Shown: piece after piece, positions 8,451 through 16,931 of the stretch | Layout: each line of letters starts with the position of its first letter | How positions within the stretch are numbered: the first letter of the stretch is position 1 | Source: an uncultured Alcaligenaceae bacterium | GTDB lineage: Bacteria; Pseudomonadota; Gammaproteobacteria; Burkholderiales; Burkholderiaceae_B | DNA: 64,000 nucleotides | Reading direction: 5' to 3' | NCBI GenBank assembly: GCA_937908115.1 | Contig: CALEQZ010000043.1 | Location: 1 to 64,000 of the forward strand | Translations under genes and position numbers: made by a program | Notes under the pieces: generated by a model | The model's database searches: none | Told to the model about the DNA's origin: nothing | What the model saw: the letters and a program-made list of their open reading frames with translations, nothing else

Positions 8451-9422
8451 CTAGCGGGGCATCAGGCCGACCTCCGACGCGATGTCGGCCACGCGCTTGA
8501 CGTCCTGCGCCAGCAGTTTCGCAAAGGGTTCGGGCCCCCGCTCTTGCGGCGCCGGCGCGCGCGCGGCGAGCTGCTCCAGCCTGCCCTTGAACGCGGGGCT
8601 GTCGATCGCTTCGGACAGCGCCTTGGCCAGCTTGTCGATGACCGGCTTGGGAGTGGCCTTGGGCGCGACGACGCCATTCCATATCGCCATGTCGAACTCG
8701 GGCAGGCCGCCTTCGGCGAAGGTCGGCACGTCGGGCATTTGCGGCAGGCGGGCCGGCGCCGATACCGCGATCGACTTGATGCGCCCGTCCTGGTGCAGCG
8801 GCATCATGGTCACCGTCTGGTCGATGACCGCATCGATCACCCCGGACATCAGGTCGGTCAACGCCGGGCCCGTGCCGCGGTACTGGACCATCTCGCCCTT
8901 GCCCTTGGCGATGTGCAGGAACATGCCTTCGGCCAGGTGCGCCGTGGTGCCGGGGCCGCCCGAACCGAAGTTCAGCCGCGGCTGGTCGCCGCGCACGCGC
9001 GCCAGCAAGGTGGGTAGATCCTGGATGCCGCTCTTGTTGCTGACCGACAGCACCATGGGCACCGTGCCGACCGTGCCCACGGTGGCCAGGTCGCGCACCA
9101 CGTCCACGCCCGCCTTCGGATGCAGCAACGGAATGATGGCCAGCGACATATTGCTGAACATCAGCGTGTGGCCGTCCGGGTCGGACTTCAGCAGCCTTTG
9201 CATGCCGATCAGCCCGCCGGCGCCGGTGGTGTTTTCCACCACCACCGGCTGGCCGAGGATCTTGGACAGTTCGGTACTGATCAGGCGGGCCAGCGTGTCG
9301 AGCGTGCCGCCCGGGGCCACGCCGACGATCATGGTGATGGGCTTATTGGGAAAACTGTCGGCCGCGGCCGCCGGAGCGGCCAGGGTCAAGGCGGCCATGC
9401 AACTGGCGATGAATCGCAACAT
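8451..9422 (-). CDS. Bug-family tripartite tricarboxylate transporter receptor
   Basis: Periplasmic solute receptor of the Bug (TctC-like) family, which is greatly expanded in Bordetella. The 323 residues start with a signal peptide (about residues 1-21, AAPAAA|A). The family-defining FPNKPITMIVGVAPGGTLDT follows, then ENTTGAGGLIGMQRL. A strong GAGGAG Shine-Dalgarno lies seven bases from the ATG. No TctA/TctB membrane genes are adjacent, which is usual for Bug orphans. It heads the operon with the beta-hydroxyacid dehydrogenase. A carboxylate ligand is likely but its identity is not readable. Confidence 0.93.
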   Translation of the reverse strand: MLRFIASCMAALTLAAPAAAADSFPNKPITMIVGVAPGGTLDTLARLISTELSKILGQPVVVENTTGAGGLIGMQRLLKSDPDGHTLMFSNMSLAIIPLLHPKAGVDVVRDLATVGTVGTVPMVLSVSNKSGIQDLPTLLARVRGDQPRLNFGSGGPGTTAHLAEGMFLHIAKGKGEMVQYRGTGPALTDLMSGVIDAVIDQTVTMMPLHQDGRIKSIAVSAPARLPQMPDVPTFAEGGLPEFDMAIWNGVVAPKATPKPVIDKLAKALSEAIDSPAFKGRLEQLAARAPAPQERGPEPFAKLLAQDVKRVADIASEVGLMPR

Positions 9423-9598
9423 GCCTGTCTCCTCTGTCGTGGGCGGTCATGGCCGCCCGATCTGCGTCGCGCCAGGACCCGCACACAAGGCGCGGACCCG
9501 GCCGGATCCAGGTCATGCTAGCGATGAGCGGTGCAACAAGAGGCCTCGCCGGCCGTATACCAGCCTTACATTTCCGGCATAGCTGCAAGCGCCTGCCG

Positions 9599-10342
9599 TC
9601 AGGCGCCCAGCGCCTCGCGCTGCGCGCGCGTCAGTTGCGCGATGCCGCGCTCGGCCAAGGCCAGCATGGCATCCAGGTCGGCGCGGCTGAAGGTCGCCTC
9701 CTCGCCCGTGCCCTGCACTTCGACGAAGGCGCCGCTGCCGGTCATGACCACGTTGACGTCGGCCTCGCAGCCGGAATCTTCCGCGTAGTCCAGGTCGAGC
9801 ACCGGACGGCCGCCCACCATGCCCACGGAGACGGCTGCGACCGAATCGCGCAGCGGCTCGCCCTGCAGCAGGCCGCGTTCGCGCATCCAAGCGACCGCGT
9901 CGGCCGCGGCCACCCAGGCGCCGGTGATGCTGGCGCAGCGCGTGCCGCCGTCGGCCTGCAGCACGTCGCAATCCAAGTGCAGCGTGTATTCGCCCAGCGC
10001 CTGCAAGTCGAACACCGCGCGCAGGCTGCGTCCGATCAGGCGCTGGATTTCCTGGGTGCGTCCGCTTTGCTTGCCGCGGGCGGCCTCGCGATCGCCCCGC
10101 GTATGGGTCGCGCGCGGCAGCATGCCGTATTCGGCGGTCACCCAGCCTTTGCCCTGCCCCTTGAGGAAGGGCGGCACCTTATCCAGGACGCTGGCCGTGC
10201 ACAGCACGTGCGTGTCGCCCATCTTGACCAGCACCGAGCCTTCGGCGTGGCGGGTATAGCCGCGCTGCAGGCTCACGGGGCGCAGCGCATCGGGGGCGCG
10301 CCCGGACGGACGCGCAACGGAAAAAACATCGGACGAAGACAC
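9599..10342 (-). CDS. rph: Ribonuclease PH
   Basis: Phosphorolytic 3'-5' exoribonuclease that trims tRNA 3' ends; works as a hexamer. From the chosen GTG start the protein has 247 residues, close to the family norm of about 240. Motifs include RPVSLQRGYTRHAEGSVLV, the arginine-rich GMLPRATHTRGDREAARGK loop, and LDLDYAEDSGCEADVNVVMT. GGAG sits six bases before this GTG. The alternative ATG at 10354 lies four codons upstream and has no ribosome-binding site of its own. In many beta-proteobacteria rph adjoins rdgB; here they are separated by the 3.8-9.4 kb block. Confidence 0.95.
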   Translation of the reverse strand: MSSSDVFSVARPSGRAPDALRPVSLQRGYTRHAEGSVLVKMGDTHVLCTASVLDKVPPFLKGQGKGWVTAEYGMLPRATHTRGDREAARGKQSGRTQEIQRLIGRSLRAVFDLQALGEYTLHLDCDVLQADGGTRCASITGAWVAAADAVAWMRERGLLQGEPLRDSVAAVSVGMVGGRPVLDLDYAEDSGCEADVNVVMTGSGAFVEVQGTGEEATFSRADLDAMLALAERGIAQLTRAQREALGA

Positions 10343-10521
10343 GGCGGGCTCCATTTTGTCAAAAGCGTGTTGCACCGCATTGTACGAACGGCAGGCAGGC
10401 GCCGCCGGCCCAAGCTCGCGGCACAGGGACACGGCGTGCCGCGCGCGCCGGCAGGCGGCCATTGCGATCGGCCGGCCCGCGCACGTATAGTGGCGTGATC
10501 CGACGACCGCCTCCTATCACG

Positions 10522-11094
10522 ATGTCCGCCGCCAAGCTCAAGACCTTCATCCAGGCCGCCACGCGCGAACTGTCCGCGCCGCTGGACGCACGCGCAGCGA
10601 CTGCACGCCTGCGCCCCCTGCTGGCCGGCCTGGTTGCGTCCGACGATTGGCTGGACGACGTCTTTTGCCAGCCCCATCCACAGTATTACCAGCAATACCT
10701 GTTGCACTGCGACCCGCTGGAGCGGTTCAGCGTGGTCAGTTTCGTGTGGGGGCCGGGGCAAAGCACGCCGGTGCATGACCACACCGTCTGGGGGCTCATC
10801 GGCATGCTGCGTGGCTCGGAAGTTTCGACGGCGTACCGGCTTGGGCCAGGCGGCCTGCAGCGCGGCGAGGAAACCGTGCTGCGACCGGGCGACGTCGAAG
10901 TACTGCTGCCCGACGAGAACGACATCCACCAAGTGCGCAACGCGCACTCCGACCGCGTCTCGATCAGCATCCACGTCTACGGCGCCAACATCGGCACGGT
11001 GCGCCGCCACGTCTACGATCCGGCCACCGGGCAAGGCAAATCTTTCGTCTCTGGGTTTTCCTCGGCCTACCTGCCCAACGTCTGGGCCGCTTGA
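10522..11094 (+). CDS. Thiol dioxygenase, probable 3-mercaptopropionate dioxygenase
   Basis: Non-heme iron cupin enzyme of the cysteine dioxygenase family (190 residues), oxidising a thiol to a sulfinate. The three-histidine iron site is visible: H85 and H87 in TPVHDHTVWG and H136 in DIHQV. Mammalian and Arg-type bacterial enzymes have an arginine in the YxRN motif that binds the cysteine carboxylate. Here the position is Q58 in YQQYL, the Gln-type pattern of bacterial 3-mercaptopropionate dioxygenases. No Cys-Tyr crosslink cysteine is evident in the cupin core. The gene is divergent from rph and 69 bp upstream of a gamma-glutamyltranspeptidase gene. Family is sure; substrate preference is inferred. 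Confidence 0.85.
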   Translation: MSAAKLKTFIQAATRELSAPLDARAATARLRPLLAGLVASDDWLDDVFCQPHPQYYQQYLLHCDPLERFSVVSFVWGPGQSTPVHDHTVWGLIGMLRGSEVSTAYRLGPGGLQRGEETVLRPGDVEVLLPDENDIHQVRNAHSDRVSISIHVYGANIGTVRRHVYDPATGQGKSFVSGFSSAYLPNVWAA

Positions 11095-11163
11095 TGGCGC
11101 GCCTTGCGGCACGTGCCGATAAGGTATCCTGCACGACGACCTTGCCCATTTTCGCGCCACGCC

Positions 11164-12927
11164 ATGAACCGTTCGCGCCTTGCGCGTGTGATGTCCGCCT
11201 GCGCCGCCTGCATGGCCCTGTTCGCGGCAGGCCCAGCGCATGCCCAACAAGCGGCCGACGCCGGCCGCGGCGCCGGTGATCGCATCTTTACGCCCGTGAC
11301 CGCCACGCGCGGCATGGTGGCCTCCGATCATGCGCTGGCCACGCATGCAGGCGTGGAAGTCCTGCGGCGCGGCGGCAATGCCGTGGACGCGGCCGTGGCG
11401 GTCGGCTTTGCCTTGGCGGTGACCCGGCCCGATGCCGCCGGACTGGGCGGCGGCGGGTTCATGATGATCCACGATGCGGCCAGCGGCCGCGAGGTGGCGC
11501 TGGACTTTCGCGAATCGGCGCCGGCTGGCCCCGCCCGGGATGCGGCTGCGCGCGGCAGCGATGCATCCGCGCCGCCCCCAGTGCCAGGCGTTGGCGTGCC
11601 GGGCATGGTCGCGGGCCTGCTGCACGCCCATTCGGCCTTCGGCCGGCTTGCCCTGGCCGAGGTCATGGCCCCGGCCATCGAACTGGCCGAAAAAGGGTTC
11701 CAGGTGACGCCCACCCTGGCGCAAAAGTTGCGGGCCCGGCGCGAGGCGCTCGCCCGCTGGCCGCAGGCCCGCGCCATCTTCTTCAAGGACGTCGAGCAGC
11801 CCTTGCCGTGCAGCCAACCGCCCTGCGCCGTGACCGTCGCGTCCGAGCCGCTGGCCGCCGGCGACCTATTGGTCCAGCGTGACCTGGCCCGCTCGCTGCA
11901 GGCGATCGCCCGCGACGGCGCAGCCGCCTTCTACCAAGGCGAAATCGGCCGATTGGTCGCCGCCGAGGCTGGCCGCCACGGCAGCCCGCTGGCGCCCGAG
12001 GACCTGCGCGCCTACCGAGCCGTCGAGCGTGACCCGGTATCGGCCAGTTACCGGGGCATGCGCGTGATCGCCATGCCACCGCCGAGCTCGGGCGGCGTGT
12101 ACGTGGTCCAGATGCTCAACCTGCTGCAGCGTTATCCGCTTGCGGACTACGGCGCGGGCAGCGCGCAGGCGCTGCACCTAATGGCCGAAACCATGAAGCT
12201 CGCCCACGCCGAGCGGGCGCGCTGGCTAGGCGAATCCGATCCCACGCGGATTCCCGCGGCCGTCCTGGCCGCGCCGGCCTACGCCGACGAGCTGGCCCGG
12301 CAGATCGATCCGCAGCGCGCCACGCCCGCCGATCGGATTGCGCCCGGCGCGGCGGCGCCCGACGACCGCGCCCAGGCCACGCACTATTCGGTGGCCGACG
12401 CCGTGGGCAATGCGGTCAGCGCCACGCTCACGCTGGGAAGTGAATTTGGCACAGGCCGCGTGGCCGCCGGCACGGGCATTTTGCTCAACGATGCGCTGCA
12501 CGGCGCGACCGACGGCACGCGCCCAGCCGGCGGCCGCGTCGGCACGGTCGAGCCCGGCGCGCGGCCGTCGAGCGCGATGTCGCCGGTCATCGTCTACCGA
12601 GACGGCCTTGCCTGGCTGGTCACGGGGTCAAACGGCGCAACGCGTATCATCTCAACCGTGCTGCAGGCCATCATCGACGCCGTCGATTTCGGCATGCATC
12701 CGGCCGAATCGGCCGCCATGCCGCGCATCCACCATCCATGGAAGCCGGATTTCCTGCGGGTGGAGAAAGGGCTCAGCCCGGACACGACGACCCTGCTATC
12801 GCAGATGGGGCACGACGTGCGCGTCATGCCAGTGATGGGCGGCACGCAGACCATACAGATCGAGGACGGCCGCCTGTCCGGCGCCTCGGACCCCCGCAAC
12901 CCGGATGGACTCACCGCAGGATACTGA
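11164..12927 (+). CDS. ggt: Gamma-glutamyltranspeptidase, secreted
   Basis: N-terminal nucleophile hydrolase that cleaves gamma-glutamyl bonds in glutathione and related peptides in the periplasm. The 587 residues carry a signal peptide (cleavage after AHA near residue 27). The family motifs are HALATHAGVEVLRRGGNAVDAA and GLGGGGFMMI. The autocatalytic Thr is T406 in QATHYSVAD, with GTGILLND following. The ATG giving a proper signal peptide was taken; an upstream in-frame codon would add a charged 20-residue tail. It is followed after four bases by yicC, so the two may be translationally linked. A second, different GGT family protein lies at the end of the window. Confidence 0.94.
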   Translation: MNRSRLARVMSACAACMALFAAGPAHAQQAADAGRGAGDRIFTPVTATRGMVASDHALATHAGVEVLRRGGNAVDAAVAVGFALAVTRPDAAGLGGGGFMMIHDAASGREVALDFRESAPAGPARDAAARGSDASAPPPVPGVGVPGMVAGLLHAHSAFGRLALAEVMAPAIELAEKGFQVTPTLAQKLRARREALARWPQARAIFFKDVEQPLPCSQPPCAVTVASEPLAAGDLLVQRDLARSLQAIARDGAAAFYQGEIGRLVAAEAGRHGSPLAPEDLRAYRAVERDPVSASYRGMRVIAMPPPSSGGVYVVQMLNLLQRYPLADYGAGSAQALHLMAETMKLAHAERARWLGESDPTRIPAAVLAAPAYADELARQIDPQRATPADRIAPGAAAPDDRAQATHYSVADAVGNAVSATLTLGSEFGTGRVAAGTGILLNDALHGATDGTRPAGGRVGTVEPGARPSSAMSPVIVYRDGLAWLVTGSNGATRIISTVLQAIIDAVDFGMHPAESAAMPRIHHPWKPDFLRVEKGLSPDTTTLLSQMGHDVRVMPVMGGTQTIQIEDGRLSGASDPRNPDGLTAGY

Positions 12928-12931
12928 AAAC

Positions 12932-13864
12932 ATGATCAGCAGCATGACGGCCTTTGGCAGCGCCCAGGTCGAATTCGACGGCATCACCCTTGCCCTGGAG
13001 CTGCGCAGCGTCAACAGCCGCTTCCTGGATCTTTACTTTCGCCTGCCCGAGGAACTGCGCCAGGCCGAAACGCCCTTGCGCGAACTGCTCAGTGCGGCGC
13101 TGTCGCGCGGCAAGGTCGAAGTGCGCGCCAGTTTCACCCGCAGCGCCGCGGCAAGCGACGTGCGGCTCGACTCCCAGGCGCTGCAAGTGATCGCCTCGCA
13201 ACTGGCCGCCGTGCGCGAAGTGTTTCCGGACACGCCTGCGCCGCGCCTGGTGGAAATCCTGAACTGGCCGGGCCTGCGCGGCGCCGACGGCCCTGACCCC
13301 CAGGCCTGGACGGCGGCCTGCCTGCAGGCGGCCGAACAAGCGCTGCAGCAGATGCAACAGGCGCGCCGCCGCGAAGGCGAGCGCCTGGCGGCCATGATGC
13401 GCGACTGCGCCACGCAGATCGAGGCCATCGTCGGCCAGGTCGAGCAGCGGCTGCCCGAGCTGCTGGCCGAGCACCGCGAGCGGCTCGCCGCCAAACTGCG
13501 CGAATCGCTGGAAAGCGCCTTTCCTGGCGGATTCACGCACATCAGCGGCGCCGAGTTGTCCGAGCGCCTCGCCCAGGAGGCCACGCTGTTTGCGCTGCGT
13601 ATCGACGTCGCCGAGGAGCTGTCGCGGCTGCGCTCGCACTTGCAAGAGCTGGCGCACATCCTGGCCGACGGCGGGGGCGGACGCGGCCCGGGCGGCAAGC
13701 GCGGCGGCAGCGCCGGCAAGCGCCTGGACTTCCTCTTCCAGGAAATGAACCGCGAGGCCAATACGCTGGGTTCCAAGGCCGGCGGCGTGGACGTGACCCG
13801 CGCAGCCATGGACCTGAAGCTGCTGATCGAGCAGATGCGGGAACAGGCGCAGAACATCGAATAG
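12932..13864 (+). CDS. yicC: YicC family endoribonuclease
   Basis: Conserved bacterial protein of the YicC/YloC family (310 residues), reported as an endoribonuclease that acts on small RNAs such as RyhB in enterobacteria. Typical features are the N-terminal SSMTAFGSAQ, RSVNSRFLDLYFRLP, and the C-terminal domain RLDFLFQEMNREANTLGSKA. The first ATG placing MISSMTAFG at the N-terminus was used, four bases after the ggt stop. In other beta-proteobacteria yicC lies next to gmk-rpoZ-spoT, which here starts 7 kb downstream on the same strand. Confidence 0.93.
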   Translation: MISSMTAFGSAQVEFDGITLALELRSVNSRFLDLYFRLPEELRQAETPLRELLSAALSRGKVEVRASFTRSAAASDVRLDSQALQVIASQLAAVREVFPDTPAPRLVEILNWPGLRGADGPDPQAWTAACLQAAEQALQQMQQARRREGERLAAMMRDCATQIEAIVGQVEQRLPELLAEHRERLAAKLRESLESAFPGGFTHISGAELSERLAQEATLFALRIDVAEELSRLRSHLQELAHILADGGGGRGPGGKRGGSAGKRLDFLFQEMNREANTLGSKAGGVDVTRAAMDLKLLIEQMREQAQNIE

Positions 13865-14051
13865 CGGCAACGGCCGGCATCGCCGCGCCACTAGGAAAAA
13901 TGCGCCGCGGCCGCCAAAATGAAACAAAATACTATTCCAGTACAATGACGGCCCGGGAACGCCGCGGCCGCTCGCGCGTTTCCGTTCCCCATTGTCTGTC
14001 GTCGATTCTGGTGTTCGCGCTGCCCCTGGCGTGGGCCAGCCGTTTGCCGTA

Positions 14052-14618
14052 ATGACCGATCAGCCGCGCCTCACTCTCTCCCTTACCCGCTACCTCACCG
14101 CACTCTCCTTGTTCTGCGCCCTGGCGCTGCCAGGCCCCGCCGCGTACGCCAACCCGGCCGTGTCCGGGCCGCCCGGCACCGTCCGCCTGGAATCCTGGTT
14201 GCGCGAAAAGTCCCAGGTCTACCTGCGCGCCCGCATCGTCGAAGCCGCCCTGGCGGCCGTCGGTACGCCCTACATCTGGGGCGGTAGCGACCCCGACGAA
14301 GGGTTCGACTGCAGCGGCTTGGTCCAATTCGTCTACCGGCAGGCGGCCGGCATCCCGGTGCCGCGCGTGGCGCGCCACCAAAAGCGCCAAGGCAAGCCGG
14401 TGCGGCGCACGCAGCTGCGCGAAGGCGACCTGGTATTTTTCAACACGCGCCGCAACCCGGCCTCGCACGTCGGCATTTACATCGGCGACGGGCGTTTCGT
14501 GCATGCCCCGTCGCGCGGATCGCGGGTACGCATCGACAGCCTGGACGACGATTACTGGTCCAAGCGCTACACCGGGGCTCGCCGCTACCTGGACGACGCC
14601 CCGGCGCGGCCGGCGTAG
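14052..14618 (+). CDS. NlpC/P60 family cell-wall peptidase
   Basis: Secreted or membrane-anchored C40 cysteine peptidase that cuts peptidoglycan stem peptides (188 residues). An N-terminal hydrophobic segment (residues 9-33, ending AAYA) is a signal peptide. The catalytic triad is readable as C87 in FDCSGLV, H139 in ASHVGIYIGDG and H151 in FVHAPS. No SH3 or LysM domain is present. A TACAAT -10 hexamer lies at 13941-13946 in an AT-rich patch after yicC, with a poor -35. An upstream in-frame codon would extend the protein ahead of the signal peptide and is not preferred. Probably a Spr/MepS-like hydrolase; the exact bond is unknown. Confidence 0.92.
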   Translation: MTDQPRLTLSLTRYLTALSLFCALALPGPAAYANPAVSGPPGTVRLESWLREKSQVYLRARIVEAALAAVGTPYIWGGSDPDEGFDCSGLVQFVYRQAAGIPVPRVARHQKRQGKPVRRTQLREGDLVFFNTRRNPASHVGIYIGDGRFVHAPSRGSRVRIDSLDDDYWSKRYTGARRYLDDAPARPA

Positions 14619-14688
14619 GCCGCGCCGTCGCGCCCGGCCGCCCCTCGAGATGCTCCCCTACCCCTGGCCGCCACGGCAGTGGCCTGCC

Positions 14689-14704
14689 AGGCACGGCACT
14701 TGCA
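14689..14704 (+). promoter_or_regulatory. Candidate sigma-54 promoter upstream of the DUF892 gene
   Basis: The sequence AGGCACGGCACTTGCA matches TGGCAC-N5-TTGCW except for the first base and keeps GG-N10-GC. It lies 129 bp before the DUF892 start on the same strand. No enhancer box was recognised nearby, and the DNA is GC-rich, so a chance match is possible. Confidence 0.4.
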
Positions 14705-14832
14705 GCGCAACGCGCTCCCGATCCTCTCTATCCGCATGGCCGCCGCATGAGACTTCGCGGTAACGGCCGCGGCGCCGATTGCGGGCGACGCCGGCAGCGG
14801 ATTTTCGCCAAGTTTGCCGAAAGGAGCCACTC

Positions 14833-15351
14833 ATGAGCGTCAAGACGCTGCAAGAACTATTCATCCACGAGCTATCGGACGTGTACAGCGCCGAGAAACA
14901 GCTCACCAAGGCCTTGCCCCGCTTGGCCCGCGCCAGTAGCAACCCCAAGCTGCGCGACGCATTCGAAGTCCACCTTGAAGAAACCCAGGGCCAGATCGAC
15001 CGCATCGACCGCGTCGTCGACGGCGCCGACCTCAAGCTCAAGCGGATCAAGTGCGCCGCGATGGAAGGCCTGGTCGAGGAAGGGCGCGAGGTCATCGATT
15101 CCGTCGAGGAAGGGCCGGTGCGCGATGCGGCGCTGATCGCCGGCGCGCAGAAGGTCGAGCATTACGAAATCGCCAGTTACGGCACGTTGTGTGCGCTAGG
15201 CAAGCAGTTGGGACTGACTGACGCGGTCAAGCTGCTGCAGGAAACGCTGGCCGAGGAAAAGGCCACCGACAAGAAGCTGACCTTGCTGGCCGAGCAGGAA
15301 GGCAATCCCCAGGCCGCACAGGAGGGCTCTGCCCGGGCCGCCCGCGCCTAA
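14833..15351 (+). CDS. DUF892 (YciE/YciF-type) ferritin-like protein
   Basis: Cytoplasmic four-helix ferritin-like protein of the DUF892 family, associated with general stress and desiccation responses in other bacteria. The 172 residues read LQELFIHELSDVYSAEKQLT at the start, with metal-binding type acidic and His residues repeating in EVHLEETQGQIDRID and KVEHYEIASYG. AAGGAG is six bases before the ATG, a strong start. The Ala-rich tail after residue 160 is low complexity. It opens a run of stress-type genes (DUF421, DUF883, PoxB-like) on the opposite strand. Family assignment is good; the biochemical role is unproven. Confidence 0.9.
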   Translation: MSVKTLQELFIHELSDVYSAEKQLTKALPRLARASSNPKLRDAFEVHLEETQGQIDRIDRVVDGADLKLKRIKCAAMEGLVEEGREVIDSVEEGPVRDAALIAGAQKVEHYEIASYGTLCALGKQLGLTDAVKLLQETLAEEKATDKKLTLLAEQEGNPQAAQEGSARAARA

Positions 15352-15388
15352 TTCGCGCCAGCCGGACCAGGATGCCGCCCGCACCGCA

Positions 15389-15736
15389 TCAGGGCGCGGT
15401 GCGGCGTTCCTGCGGCAGCCGGCTTTGCTCGGGATCCTGGTTAGTTGCCGGATCAGAGCCCGGCGGCGGCGCCGGCGGCGGCTCTTGGCCGGGCCCGGGC
15501 ATAACGGGGATATCCGCGCCTTCGGGCGGCGCCTGGGGCGGAAAATCCCCGCCGGCTGCCGACGTACGGCGCACTGCGCACCTTGGTGTCCAAACCAACG
15601 CCTGTTGCGGGCCAGCTGGCGGCAGTCCGACGTCCGGGTCGTCCGTGTCCGGATCGACGGGCGGCGCGCCCGGCGGCGGCCCCGATGGGGCGGGAGAAGG
15701 CCGGGGCGGAATGTGAGAAGGAGGTATTTGTTGCAT
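15389..15736 (-). CDS. Small proline-rich protein
   Basis: Hypothetical 115-residue protein, about one third proline, beginning MQQIPPSHIPPRPSPAPSGP and continuing with PPGAPP, PPEGADIPVMPGP and PPPAPPPGSD blocks. It has no signal peptide, no membrane segment and no known domain; it should be disordered. AGGGAG eight bases before the ATG supports translation. A plus-strand frame over the same bases lacks such a site. It sits between the DUF892 and DUF421 genes in the stress cluster. Low-complexity GC-rich DNA can mimic such genes, so existence is only moderately sure. Confidence 0.5.
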   Translation of the reverse strand: MQQIPPSHIPPRPSPAPSGPPPGAPPVDPDTDDPDVGLPPAGPQQALVWTPRCAVRRTSAAGGDFPPQAPPEGADIPVMPGPGQEPPPAPPPGSDPATNQDPEQSRLPQERRTAP

Positions 15737-15840
15737 GTGCGGCTCCCTATGCGAAACTGACGATGGGCCGCGTCGCGCGCGGGCACGCTGGCGGTCGCTG
15801 TGGATCCGGCAAGCTGCCCTCCTTCAGGCGGCACCCGGTG

Positions 15841-16371
15841 TCATGTCTCGGGCGGCAGCGTCGAGTGCCCTGGCGATCCGTGCGGCGCATTGCGCTTGAT
15901 GACGCTGATTTCGCCGGTCGATTCCATGTAGGCGCGCCTGACTTGCGTCAGGTCGTCTATCCCCTTCAAGCGCAACGCCTCCAGCAGCTCCGCGCGGGTG
16001 ATGAATTCGCTGCGCATGCCGCTGCGCTGGATACGTCCGTCCTTGACCAGGCAGACGCGGTCCGATTCCAGCACGCGCCGCAGCACCGGGAAGTAATACG
16101 CCGCGCGGTCGGCGAGAAAACTCCAAAACACCAGCGTAACCACCACCGTCATGCCGTCGAGCAACGCATCCGAGTCGCCCGACATCGATGAGCCGGCCGC
16201 GTCGGCCACCAACAGCAGCACGATGAGGTCGGCCACGCCGAGCGAGCCGACTTCGCGCCGCCCAGCCATGCGCAGCAGCAGGAAGACAAACCAGTAAATC
16301 ACCGTCCCGCGCACGAACATGGCCAGTGGCCCTTGCTGGGGCAGGAACAAGTCGCTCCACGAAATATTCAT
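15841..16371 (-). CDS. DUF421 (YetF/YcaP-like) membrane protein
   Basis: Inner-membrane protein of 176 residues. Three hydrophobic segments lie at about 18-32 (VIYWFVFLLLRMAGRREVG), 44-60 and 72-88. A cytoplasmic alpha/beta domain follows, with MRSEFITRAELLEALRLKGI, the typical DUF421 pattern. Homologues in Bacillus occur in spore and stress contexts; the molecular role is unknown. The internal methionine MNISWSDLF was taken because the upstream part of the frame does not look like this family. It lies between the Pro-rich protein and the DUF883 gene on the same strand. Confidence 0.85.
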   Translation of the reverse strand: MNISWSDLFLPQQGPLAMFVRGTVIYWFVFLLLRMAGRREVGSLGVADLIVLLLVADAAGSSMSGDSDALLDGMTVVVTLVFWSFLADRAAYYFPVLRRVLESDRVCLVKDGRIQRSGMRSEFITRAELLEALRLKGIDDLTQVRRAYMESTGEISVIKRNAPHGSPGHSTLPPET

Positions 16372-16485
16372 AACCCTGCCAGATGGGCCGTCGGCCGGCC
16401 CGTGTCCGCATCCAGCAAGCGGCATGCCCGGCGCCCGGGATACCGAATGCCGGATACGCGCTGAGGCGGTGCCGCGCCTGCCGCC

Positions 16486-16812
16486 CTATTGCCTGCGGAC
16501 GTGGGCGTGCAAGTGGCGCCCCGCGCACCACCCGGCCAATGCCCCAGCCAATCCGACCAAGGTCAATGCCAACGCGGGATTGGCTCGCGCGCGGCCGACC
16601 ACCGCCTCGCGCCATCGCGTGGCACCAGCTGCCGGCTCTACACTTTGACGTAGTTCGTCGAGCCGGCGCCGAACGCGGCTGCGCGCGGCCTCGATGTCGA
16701 CGCTGCCGTATGCCGCCGTCGCGCGCAGCAGCTCTTCCACTTCCGTGGCCAGCGCGGCAACCGGTCCGCCCAGATCGCGTCCGGACCGGCCGCCGTAATC
16801 GTGCATCACCAT
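16486..16812 (-). CDS. DUF883 (ElaB/YqjD-like) tail-anchored protein
   Basis: Small 108-residue protein with an amphipathic coiled region (residues 15-60, LATEVEELLRATAAYGSVDI then RSRVRRRLDELRQ) and one C-terminal membrane helix (about 79-97, ALALTLVGLAGALAGWCAG). This is the architecture of ElaB/YqjD/YgaM, tail-anchored proteins that bind stalled ribosomes in stationary phase in E. coli. GGGAG five bases before the ATG supports the start. It lies between DUF421 and the PoxB-like gene. Sequence similarity is by pattern, so the ribosome role is only inferred. Confidence 0.8.
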   Translation of the reverse strand: MVMHDYGGRSGRDLGGPVAALATEVEELLRATAAYGSVDIEAARSRVRRRLDELRQSVEPAAGATRWREAVVGRARANPALALTLVGLAGALAGWCAGRHLHAHVRRQ

Positions 16813-16931
16813 GATGTCTCCCAGATCGGCCCCCGTTACCCCTGGAGCCTCACGCAACGCCACCGCAAGCGGCATGCCTGTCGCATGGCGTGCTCCCGGC
16901 AGGCCTGCCATCCGCGCCCGGCAGCGGTCCG

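Noticed and set aside
13918..13946. Sigma-70 promoter for the NlpC/P60 gene
   Set aside because: TACAAT is a fair -10, but the 17-bp upstream hexamer AATGAA is not a credible -35.
15372..15716. Plus-strand open frame opposite the Pro-rich protein
   Set aside because: Gly/Ser/Pro-rich shadow without a ribosome-binding site; the minus-strand frame has a better start.
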